From positions 103,047 through 167,046 of the forward strand of contig NZ_JAUFPW010000029.1 in the NCBI RefSeq assembly GCF_030409415.1: DNA of 64,000 nt, read 5' to 3'. How positions within the stretch are numbered: the stretch's first letter is position 1; each line of letters starts with the position of its first letter. The notes under the pieces were generated by a model. That model did not search any database. It saw nothing but the letters and a program-made list of their open reading frames with translations, and was not told where the DNA came from. Source of the DNA: Pedobacter aquatilis (lineage in GTDB: Bacteria; Bacteroidota; Bacteroidia; Sphingobacteriales; Sphingobacteriaceae). Positions 36,501 through 43,350 of the stretch are shown one piece after another. Made by a program: the position numbers and the translations under genes.

Positions 36501-36536
36501 TGAGCCAGAGCAATTGCTTGGTAGAGTCATGTTCAT
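33513..36536 (-). CDS. susC: SusC/RagA family TonB-linked outer membrane transporter
   Basis: This 1007-residue receptor has an unusually long polar N-terminus before the signal core (about 24-40). A CarboxypepD-regulatory-like domain (about 42-125, KGVIYDSDKAPLAGATIQVA) leads to the plug, which carries the SusC signature GNSAITGTGQPLYVVDGVAL and ASATAIYGSRAAYGVVLITT. A 22-strand barrel ends in FNFGVNFSL. It imports oligosaccharides across the outer membrane with energy from TonB, together with the SusD encoded next. It follows a PfkB kinase gene by 118 bases in the same direction, without an evident promoter. Confidence 0.95.
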   Translation of the reverse strand: MNMTLPSNCSGSPKKQKLRVLKKLTFLSFFMVFLSTLTYAQTVVKGVIYDSDKAPLAGATIQVAGTNTRTQSDAEGKYQITAPSPTSRLTVSFVGFETQTVSINNQAILNITLASLNNLDAVVVVGYASVRKSDLTGAATTVSAKDFNKGPLNAPDQLIQGKVAGVQMINNSGQPGGASTVRIRGNSAITGTGQPLYVVDGVALDGRSARPSTSAGIGTAPDGNPLNFINPADIESMEILKDASATAIYGSRAAYGVVLITTKRGKSGDTKIDFSASAGVSNIARRVDVLSGDEYRAALAKYNLANGNFGTSVDALDAITRTAYNQNYSVGISGGANGNTFRASLGYQDQQGIVKSTDFKKYSAGFNGNFKFLESKKLGLDVNMISNQYLESIAPITTDAGFTGSLISQALSWNPTQSFYNPDGSLFIDYGSTTINPLAALAANSDKAKVSTILGSVSPYYKITPWLEYRMLASVNYSTGIRRASTRSILNLQGIQPSGTFLGGYASYSNSELITQQFTNTLNFNKEIATKLNLNAIIGYEYSNFINKGTTNTATGFGEIAADYTDAFQTTAPANRTFSAFNNPTTELQSYFARAIFNYDNRYILTATFRADGSTKFGKSNRYGYFPSFAAAWDVKKEAFMANTEWIDQLKLRVGYGKTGNQDFPSGSAQQRYDFGNSNGAPTLVAINNANPNLKWQSDVQTNVGVDFAFMKNRFTGSIDYFHKETNDLLFPQISFVPAVGGNVPTWVNLPGQIINKGLELTLNGNIVETDNISWSLGGNATFIKNTVQNISGIIKTGSLNGQGLSGVTTEVIQNGLPLFAMVTRQYNGLDANGFSLYTDDGFTNYYVGNPNPKVIMGLSTNFRYKKLSFTANFNGAFGQSIYNNTANSVLAISNLGTRNISSALVSLPVAESLANPIAASSRYIEKGDYVKLANATLNYNFGNIGKSIKALNIFVNGQNLFVITNYTGFDPEVNVNKSVSGVPSAGIDYTAYPTARTFNFGVNFSL

Positions 36537-36654
36537 AATAGATTTATTTAATTGGTTAGAAAATTTAGTTTTTTGTGTCGATTTTATATTGGTAAATCTT
36601 AAGGTGGATAATATTTCATACTTTGTTTTTTAGTTTATGTTAATGATAGATTAT

Positions 36655-37566
36655 TTATGGTTTATACAAGGCGCTAACTTTTTCAATTTTAAGTTTCGCG
36701 GTTTTAAGTGCTTCGTTAATACTTTCTTCTGCTGATTTTTCATTTATAAATGCTGCTAAAAAGCCTGCCCAAAATGCATCACCTGCGCCAGTAACACTCG
36801 CTATAAGCGATACAGGTATAGCTGACTTATGTTTCCAGCTATCATTTTTCTCTTTAAACCATACACCGTTTTTTCCGCAGGTAAGGCAGATAATTTGTGT
36901 ATTCAAACTATCCAACCAAGCAATTGATTGTTCTATAGTCAAGGTTTCGCCGGTAAAACGTTCCAAATCGTCAATACTGATTTTTAACATTGGATTTAGT
37001 TGGATTATCTTTTTAAATACATCTTTACCATCTTCATCCTGCCAAATGGATGGTGCAAAATTCCAATCAACTGAAATAGATTTACCCATTTGTGCTGCTT
37101 TTGTAAGTGCATCTAAAATATTACTGCGGGCAGGTTCTTTACTCAAAGCAAATGCAGTTGTATGGATTATAATTGCAGGCTCTAATAACGAATTATCGAT
37201 TCTCTTAATGGCTAAATCAGCATTTCGATAAGGAATAAAATCTGGTGTTTGTTCATTCTTGCCAACTAATACTATACTAGTTTGCCGATTAGCAGAACGG
37301 TTGATGTGCTTGTAATCTACACCAGCCGATTTAAGCTCGTTAATTAAAAATGTACCTAAATTATCATTTCCAACTGTTGCCACTAATTCAGATTTTACAC
37401 CGAGCCAACTTAAATTAGCGCATAAATTTGCCGAACTTCCGCCTTGATTTGCTGAAAATTGTGTTGGACAAGCAAGTGAAGTAATATTATTATCAGAAAT
37501 AATATCCACAAGCAATTCCCCTACAACTAAAATTCTTTTCTCAGAAACATTTTTTGTCAAACTCAT
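36655..37566 (-). CDS. PfkB family sugar kinase (fructokinase-like)
   Basis: This 303-residue ribokinase-fold kinase has the N-terminal GELLVDII, a GG-type signature in NQGGSSANLCANLSWLG (about 41-57), and the C-terminal PfkB signature GAGDAFWAGF with the catalytic Asp (about 256-265). No signal peptide is present. With a SUT-like transporter and a GH100-like cytosolic glycosidase directly upstream in the operon, phosphorylation of free fructose is the most natural role; this remains inference. It is 6 bases after the GH100-like gene. Confidence 0.9.
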   Translation of the reverse strand: MSLTKNVSEKRILVVGELLVDIISDNNITSLACPTQFSANQGGSSANLCANLSWLGVKSELVATVGNDNLGTFLINELKSAGVDYKHINRSANRQTSIVLVGKNEQTPDFIPYRNADLAIKRIDNSLLEPAIIIHTTAFALSKEPARSNILDALTKAAQMGKSISVDWNFAPSIWQDEDGKDVFKKIIQLNPMLKISIDDLERFTGETLTIEQSIAWLDSLNTQIICLTCGKNGVWFKEKNDSWKHKSAIPVSLIASVTGAGDAFWAGFLAAFINEKSAEESINEALKTAKLKIEKVSALYKP

Positions 37567-37572
37567 TATCGC

Positions 37573-38757
37573 TTAAAAATTAAAAATTTTATAAAAATTA
37601 TTATTTGCCAATGCTTGCTCCCCAATTATTGCTCCGGCTGCACTCCATGTGCAATTGGGTATTCCACATGGATTCTGCATGGTGCCATGCAAGCATTCAT
37701 TAAATAAATCATCTTTCATATTCGATTGATGGATATTAGCCAACAAAGCTTTTGCAAAATCATTTTCTCCCTGAACATTTAAGGCAGCCACAAGCCAACC
37801 ATTCCATACAGGCCACAAACCCCCATTGTGAAAGTAACCTGGTTTATTTCGGAAACCGTATGCGTGATTGTTTTTTAATTCTTGCATATCGGCATCATTA
37901 TCCTCTACAGTTGGGTAAAATGACGGTAACATGGATTGGTTATTTTGATATAGATTTTTAATGTATTTAAGAACAGATTTGTTTTGTTCATCGCTACCCA
38001 AACCAAGTAAAAAGCCAAACGTATTTGCCTGTAAATCGAAATATTTGTAAATTCTTGAGGGATTAAAGCCCATCAACCAAAAATCATTTGAGGCTTCTTC
38101 CAACTGGTGATTTAGATTGGTAGCAAATAGATTTTGCTTTCCTTCATTTTTCCAATAATTAAGCTTAACGGATTCGCTAATCTGTAAGGATTTATCTCTC
38201 CATTTTTTATTATCAGATACTTGGAAAGCTAGCTTTAGCGCCCAAATGCGTAACAGCTGGTCAAATAAAATGTAGCCATGCTGTATGTATTCATCTGCCC
38301 AATCTCCACTTTGTGGTACATAAATCAAATTTTTACCATTAAACTCCCAGCTTTCTAATACAGCAAAACATTTATCAACCTCACTGCTATATTTATTCCA
38401 AAGACTATCATCTTTTGTTAAGATTGTATAACTGGCTAAACCAATTACCGCCCATGATGGATTATCAGCTCTTCCAGATGTTCCACCATAACTAACGGAG
38501 CCCTCAATTTGTGAAACATTTGATGGCATAAAACCAATTTTATGCTGATTGTTGAACAGCGTTTCTAAAGTTGCTTTTGCCGTTTTTACCAACGTTTCAT
38601 CTTCACTCAATAATGCTGCAATTGATGTAATTACACCATCTCTGGTCCATATACGTTTATAATTATCCTGTTCTTGCACGGCAGCAACAAATCCATAGGG
38701 AGTTGATGCCTCATGCAAAAGGTTTAAAGCAAGTTTATATGGTTTTGAATTTATCAT
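37573..38757 (-). CDS. Cytosolic (alpha/alpha)6-barrel glycosidase, GH100 (neutral invertase)-like
   Basis: This 394-residue protein has no signal peptide. Readable motifs are RIWTRDGVITSIAALL near the N-terminus, SGDWADEYIQHGYILFDQLL (about 161-180), and GYFHNGGLWPVWNGWLVAAL (about 325-345). They are consistent with the neutral/alkaline invertase family (GH100) or a related debranching-type (alpha/alpha)6 glycosidase. Aspartates in TRDG and GDWAD are candidate catalytic residues. Context favours sucrose hydrolysis: its start overlaps the stop of a SUT/SLC45-like transporter gene (TAATG at 38755-38759), and a fructokinase-like gene follows. The alternative is an amylo-alpha-1,6-glucosidase-like enzyme. 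Confidence 0.65.
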   Translation of the reverse strand: MINSKPYKLALNLLHEASTPYGFVAAVQEQDNYKRIWTRDGVITSIAALLSEDETLVKTAKATLETLFNNQHKIGFMPSNVSQIEGSVSYGGTSGRADNPSWAVIGLASYTILTKDDSLWNKYSSEVDKCFAVLESWEFNGKNLIYVPQSGDWADEYIQHGYILFDQLLRIWALKLAFQVSDNKKWRDKSLQISESVKLNYWKNEGKQNLFATNLNHQLEEASNDFWLMGFNPSRIYKYFDLQANTFGFLLGLGSDEQNKSVLKYIKNLYQNNQSMLPSFYPTVEDNDADMQELKNNHAYGFRNKPGYFHNGGLWPVWNGWLVAALNVQGENDFAKALLANIHQSNMKDDLFNECLHGTMQNPCGIPNCTWSAAGAIIGEQALANNNFYKIFNF

Positions 38758-40106
38758 TATAAAGTATCAGAAGTATTTTTTCTTTTGATTAATAAAACCA
38801 TAACACCTGCAATCGTAATTAATATTCCTGCAAATAGAATTGCATTTTCAGGCCTGTGCCCTAAAACGTACTTGTATATGTACTTAAATGTTATGGTTTC
38901 TAAAAGCATCGGCATTACAATAAACATATTCAATATCCCCATAAAAATTCCTGTTTTTGCTTTTGGAATACTCCCCGCAAGCATTGCATATGGTGTTCCC
39001 ATCATACTGGCCCAGGCAACGCCCAAACCAATTATCGGAATAAATAGTAGTAGAGGATTGTGAATCATTGGAAGGCAAATCAAACATAAACCGCCAAACA
39101 GCAAGCTTACTAAGTGTACTTTTTGAGCAGTTATTTTTCGTGCAAAAAAAGCAAGTGGAAATGCCACAATAAACGTTACTACATTGTAGCCTCCGTTTAC
39201 CGTACCTGTAAGTAACTGTGCAGAAGCAAAACCATCTGATGAGGCATCGGTAGTGTTATAAATAGTTTTAGCGAGGCAAAGGGTAATAAACTGCCAATAA
39301 ATAAACATAGCGTACCAATTAAATAGGTAAACTATGCCTAATTTTTTCATGGTTAATGGCATAACCTTAAAGGCTTCTGCAATATCTTTAAAAATCATTT
39401 TTACACCACCAGGTTCGGCTTTAATTTTTTCTATTTCCTGGTTTGATAGAGGTGTTTCTTTTGTGGTAAAACAACTGTACATAATTGAACCGATGGAAAC
39501 CACCCCGCCGATAAAAAATGCAGCATAAGTGGTATAAGGAATGTTGTTTCCACTTCTGGCCTGAATGCTAATTAAGCCCGCTGCAATCAGAATTCCAGGT
39601 GTAAGATTTGCCAATGTAATTCCAAGACCTGTGAAAAAACTTTGAGTTAAAAAACCAAGAGCATGCTGATCCGATGGGAGTTTATCACTCACAAAAGCCC
39701 GGTAAGGTTCCATCGTTATATTATTGCCAGCATCTAAAATCCATAGAATTCCAGCCGCCATCCAAATAGAACTGCTATATGGCATTGCAAAAAGGCAGAT
39801 GCTACAGATTATTGCACCAACTAAAAAAAATGGCCTTCTTCTTCCAAACTTACTCGTAGTTTTATCGCTCATTGCGCCAACAATTGGTTGGATGATTAAC
39901 CCAGTCATTGGTCCTGCTAAATTTAACAGTGGAATTTGATCAGCATTTGCACCCAGGTAAGAATAAATCGGTGTCATGTTGGTTTGCTGTAAGCCAAAAC
40001 TGTATTGTATGCCGAAGAAGCCAAGATTCATGGCGATGATTGAACCGAAGTTTAATTTTACAGCTGATGCAAAATTATCAGCTTTCTCTGCTTGAGCAAG
40101 TATCAT
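38757..40106 (-). CDS. MFS sugar transporter, SUT/SLC45-like
   Basis: This 449-residue carrier has twelve predicted membrane segments. The loop motif SKFGRRRPFFLVGA (about 86-99) is characteristic of the sucrose transporter/GPH-cation symporter branch, and the first segment has FGIQYSFGLQQTNMTP (about 33-48). It probably imports a disaccharide with protons or sodium. It is 1 base from the GH13 gene and overlaps the GH100-like gene, so import and cytosolic breakdown are coupled. Maltose or trehalose would be alternatives to sucrose; the SUT-type motif and the GH100-like and PfkB neighbours favour sucrose. Confidence 0.87.
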   Translation of the reverse strand: MILAQAEKADNFASAVKLNFGSIIAMNLGFFGIQYSFGLQQTNMTPIYSYLGANADQIPLLNLAGPMTGLIIQPIVGAMSDKTTSKFGRRRPFFLVGAIICSICLFAMPYSSSIWMAAGILWILDAGNNITMEPYRAFVSDKLPSDQHALGFLTQSFFTGLGITLANLTPGILIAAGLISIQARSGNNIPYTTYAAFFIGGVVSIGSIMYSCFTTKETPLSNQEIEKIKAEPGGVKMIFKDIAEAFKVMPLTMKKLGIVYLFNWYAMFIYWQFITLCLAKTIYNTTDASSDGFASAQLLTGTVNGGYNVVTFIVAFPLAFFARKITAQKVHLVSLLFGGLCLICLPMIHNPLLLFIPIIGLGVAWASMMGTPYAMLAGSIPKAKTGIFMGILNMFIVMPMLLETITFKYIYKYVLGHRPENAILFAGILITIAGVMVLLIKRKNTSDTL

Positions 40107-40107
40107 A

Positions 40108-41853
40108 TTACAGCTGATTAATTTTAAAAACTACCGATTGCCAAGGTTTTAGACTTATGATATTATCCTTTATTGATGCATATCCGTTATAATTATTGAT
40201 GAGCAATTTCGCTGCGGAAGTATTAATTTGCTTATCAATAGTATAAGTCAAAGCTTTTGTTGAAAAATTTAGTAAAACCAATACCTGTTCCTCAGTATCC
40301 ATTCTTGTATAGCAGTAAACATCAGGATTCTCGATATCGAAAATTTTATAAGCTCCGTAAACCAATACAGGCATCGATTTTCTAAGTGCAACTATCTTTT
40401 TAAAATAAGAAAGCTCGCTAGCAGGATTTTTTTCTTCGGCAGCAACATTTACCATTTTATAATTTGGGTTTACTTTTATCCAGGGTTTGCCTGTGGTAAA
40501 ACCAGCATTTAACGATGCATCCCATTGAAATGGTGTACGAGTATTATCTCTTGAGATAAATTTTTGTTTATCCATAAAAGCCTGCACATCCTCACCTTTG
40601 GCTTTAATACTTTTATATGCGTTAATTGTTGCAATGTCACGGTAATCATCAATGTTATTAAATTTAATGTTCGACATGCCCAGTTCATCACCATTAAAAT
40701 AAAATGGAGTGCCACGCATCGTCATGATAAGAGTTGTTAATAATTTTGAAGAATAGCTTCTAAACTGAGGACTATCATTTCCATACTTGCTTACCATCCT
40801 TGGAACATCATGGTTGGCCAGAAATATGGCTAGCCAGCCTTTATCAGCAAATGAGTAATCCCATTTGGTAAAAGCTTTCTTTAAATCGGTAAGTTTATAA
40901 CCTTTGGGATCGTTCCCGATATCCATTATTTCAAAATGATAGGCCATATTTAACTCATTTCTGTCCTCGTCAACCAAAGAATGTGCATCTTCCAAGGTAC
41001 TACCTGCGCCTTCTGCAACAGTCATAACATTATATTTACTGATTACGGTTTTATTCATCTCCTTTAAATAATTATGGAGATTAGGACCCATTCCGTAATA
41101 TTTTATAATGTCTTTTTCGTAACCATCGGGATATTTATTCCATGTAGTATCTTTTGAAACATATTGAAAAGCATCCATTCTTAATCCGTCGATGCCTTTA
41201 TCTAGCCAAAATTTCATCATGTCATAAACTTCAGTCCGAAGCTTTTCATTTTCCCAATTCAAATCGGGTTGCTTTTGAGAGAAATAGTGTAAATAATAAG
41301 ATTTTGTAGTTGCATCATATTTCCAGGCATCATTATTCACATCAAAGAAACTGTATCTGGGCGTGGGTTTACCCTTTTCTTCTGGCCACCAATGGTAATA
41401 ATTTCTGTAAGGATTTGTGCGTGAAGATTTTGCCTGCTTAAACCATTCATGTTCATCGCTACTGTGGTTAAGCACCATATCTAAAATCAATTTTATTTTG
41501 CGTTCATGTAATCCGGCAAGTAGCTCATCAAAATCTTTCATGGTGCCAAACTCTTTCATGATATTCCTGTAGTCACTTATATCATAACCATTATCATCAT
41601 TTGGAGAAGAAAAAATAGGATTTAGCCAAACGGCATCTATGCCAAGGTTTTTTAAGTAATCAAGTTTAGAGATTATTCCTTTGATATCTCCAACACCATC
41701 CCCATCGCTGTCTTTAAAGCTGCGTGGATATAGTTGATAAACAACAGCCTCTTTCCACCATGCCCTTTTATTACCATTGGAAACTTGCTGCGCAAAGCAT
41801 ATAGAAACAAAAAAGATTAGAGATGTAATCGTTAAGACAATAGATTTTCTCAT
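40108..41853 (-). CDS. Exported GH13 alpha-glucosidase (oligo-1,6-glucosidase/GH13_31-like)
   Basis: This 581-residue retaining alpha-glucosidase has a signal peptide (1-22). The GH13 regions are complete: DMVLNHSSDEH (I), GLRMDAFQY with nucleophile Asp227 (II), VAEGAG with acid/base Glu281 (III) and FLANHDVPRM with Asp349 (IV), plus QPDLNWEN. The C-terminal beta domain ends ISLKPWQSVVFKINQL. The arrangement matches oligo-1,6-glucosidase/dextran-glucosidase/isomaltulose-type enzymes. Being exported, it would trim alpha-glucosides in the periplasm before transport. It is the first gene of the seven-gene operon and lies divergent from the LacI-type regulator. Confidence 0.9.
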   Translation of the reverse strand: MRKSIVLTITSLIFFVSICFAQQVSNGNKRAWWKEAVVYQLYPRSFKDSDGDGVGDIKGIISKLDYLKNLGIDAVWLNPIFSSPNDDNGYDISDYRNIMKEFGTMKDFDELLAGLHERKIKLILDMVLNHSSDEHEWFKQAKSSRTNPYRNYYHWWPEEKGKPTPRYSFFDVNNDAWKYDATTKSYYLHYFSQKQPDLNWENEKLRTEVYDMMKFWLDKGIDGLRMDAFQYVSKDTTWNKYPDGYEKDIIKYYGMGPNLHNYLKEMNKTVISKYNVMTVAEGAGSTLEDAHSLVDEDRNELNMAYHFEIMDIGNDPKGYKLTDLKKAFTKWDYSFADKGWLAIFLANHDVPRMVSKYGNDSPQFRSYSSKLLTTLIMTMRGTPFYFNGDELGMSNIKFNNIDDYRDIATINAYKSIKAKGEDVQAFMDKQKFISRDNTRTPFQWDASLNAGFTTGKPWIKVNPNYKMVNVAAEEKNPASELSYFKKIVALRKSMPVLVYGAYKIFDIENPDVYCYTRMDTEEQVLVLLNFSTKALTYTIDKQINTSAAKLLINNYNGYASIKDNIISLKPWQSVVFKINQL

Positions 41854-42033
41854 ATTTCTATCTAATAAAAGTTTCCCAAATCAGAAAACTTAAGTTCTGT
41901 AGTCGTTTGTATTTGGCTATCCAATATGAAATATTCTACTTTGCTAAATTGAAATTCAGCTATGTGTAACAAATTGGTTTCATGAAGATAAGATTATAAG
42001 TAATTGAAAAATACATAAATTATAAAATTATCA

Positions 42034-42072
42034 CCGCAAACGTTTGCGGAAACATTTGCGAAAATGTTTGCT
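42034..42072. promoter_or_regulatory. LacI-type operator array upstream of the alpha-glucoside operon
   Basis: A perfect 16-base palindrome CCGCAAACGTTTGCGG (42034-42049) has the central CG typical of LacI-family operators. It is followed by a second dyad AAACATT-tgcgaa-AATGTTT (42050-42069). The half-site TTTGC recurs at 42043, 42055 and 42067, exactly 12 bases apart. The array lies between the GH13 operon start (41853) and the LacI-type regulator start (42110). Symmetry and position strongly suggest the regulator's binding sites. Confidence 0.75.
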
Positions 42073-42081
42073 GTTGAAAAC

Positions 42082-42105
42082 TTATATTTGGTTAACCAAA
42101 TATAA
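42082..42105. promoter_or_regulatory. 24-base perfect palindrome with back-to-back TATATTTG elements
   Basis: A perfect palindrome with centre GGTTAACC sits 5 bases before the LacI-type start codon. Each half contains TATATTTG (42083-42090 on plus, 42097-42104 on minus), a match to the -7 box TAnnTTTG. It may hold the promoters for both divergent units, or be an additional operator. No good -33 TTTG at the right spacing is visible, so promoter identity is uncertain. Confidence 0.5.
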
Positions 42106-42109
42106 AATC

Positions 42110-43108
42110 ATGAAACAGAATGCTACATTAAAAAAGATTGCTGAGCAGTTAAGTGTAAGTATATCTACCGTATCTCGGGCATTAAAAAACCATCCCGATA
42201 TATCTCAGGATACCAAAAAAAAAATTAACGAGCTTGCAGAATTATTAGAATACGACCCAAATCCGTATGCTGTAAATTTGCGTACCCACAGTAGCAAGGA
42301 ATTTGCGGTTGTGGTGCCAAGCTTATCTAATTTCTTTTATCATTCTTTTATAAGCGCAATTGAAGAAGAAGCCAGAGTTTATGGTTATTCGGTAATTATT
42401 TATCGCTCATCGAACGACGCGGAGATTGAGCAGCAAATTTTAAAAAATTGTAGGCACAAAAGAGTGTCAGGAATTTTTATCGCCATTACCTCTGAAACAA
42501 AAGATATAGAACCTTTTTTAAAATTGGATGTTCATGGTATCCCGGTTATTTTTTTCGATAAAGTTCCGCAATATGAATCTTGTAATAAAATCTGTGTGGG
42601 TGATGAGCATGCGGCAACCATAGCTGCAGAAGAAATTTTAAAGAAGGGCATTGTAAATGTTGTTGGTATTTTTGGAGATAAAAATATGTCAATTACTAAA
42701 GCAAGGTTACATAAATTTACCTCGGTGCTTTTAAAGGATGATGCTAAAATCAATCTGAAAACAGTTCACGCCGGAAGTTCTGAAGAAGCCGAACAGGTTA
42801 CACTTTCTATATTAGCTGATTTTAAAGGTAAACGATTTGCCGTTTTTTGTATGAGCGATGAAATTTTAGCCGGTTCAATGAAAGCTATACAACGGATGGG
42901 CTTGCAGGTGCCTCATGATTTAGGCGTAATTGCAATAAGCGATGGCATGATTCCTTTGCTTTTTTATCCTGAAATTACCTACGCAGAAACTAGTGGCTAT
43001 AATTTAGGCAAACTTGCATTCGGCCGAATGATGCGCTGCATAGCCGGAAGTTCTTTTGCTCAAACTATTATTGATGAATCGAAGCTGGTTGTTGGAGGCT
43101 CGATTTAG
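42110..43108 (+). CDS. LacI/GalR family transcriptional regulator
   Basis: This protein of about 332 residues starts at the ATG before KQNATLKKIAEQLSVSISTV; the longer frame back to 42044 would translate the operator array and is rejected. The HTH (residues 5-24) is the LacI type, with the hinge at YDPNPYAVNL. A periplasmic-binding-protein-like effector domain follows (about 60-320, FAVVVPSLSNFFYHSFISAI). It diverges from the GH13 operon across operators 42034-42072 and so is its probable repressor or activator. Use of a LacI regulator, and not SusR or a hybrid two-component system, is notable for a SusCD locus. Confidence 0.93.
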   Translation: MKQNATLKKIAEQLSVSISTVSRALKNHPDISQDTKKKINELAELLEYDPNPYAVNLRTHSSKEFAVVVPSLSNFFYHSFISAIEEEARVYGYSVIIYRSSNDAEIEQQILKNCRHKRVSGIFIAITSETKDIEPFLKLDVHGIPVIFFDKVPQYESCNKICVGDEHAATIAAEEILKKGIVNVVGIFGDKNMSITKARLHKFTSVLLKDDAKINLKTVHAGSSEEAEQVTLSILADFKGKRFAVFCMSDEILAGSMKAIQRMGLQVPHDLGVIAISDGMIPLLFYPEITYAETSGYNLGKLAFGRMMRCIAGSSFAQTIIDESKLVVGGSI

Positions 43109-43350
43109 TGGTATTTAGCAGTTATAAACTACAACTATTTTATTTCGCATGTGTTCCTAAGCAGTTTTCTGGTTTCCTTGTTAATCAGGTTACCAAAATA
43201 GTTTGCAGATAAATGCATTTCATCAGCACAATATACAAAGTATGGGCGTATTTAACTTGTAGTTACGGTCAGGGAAAAAGGAGAACCAAAGGGCTGTGTT
43301 GTAACAGATGAACAATATTTGAAATGGTTTCTTTAAAATTAACTAAGAGT

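Noticed and set aside
42044..42109. N-terminal extension of the LacI-type regulator
   Set aside because: It would begin with TTG and translate the operator palindromes; the ATG at 42110 fits the family.
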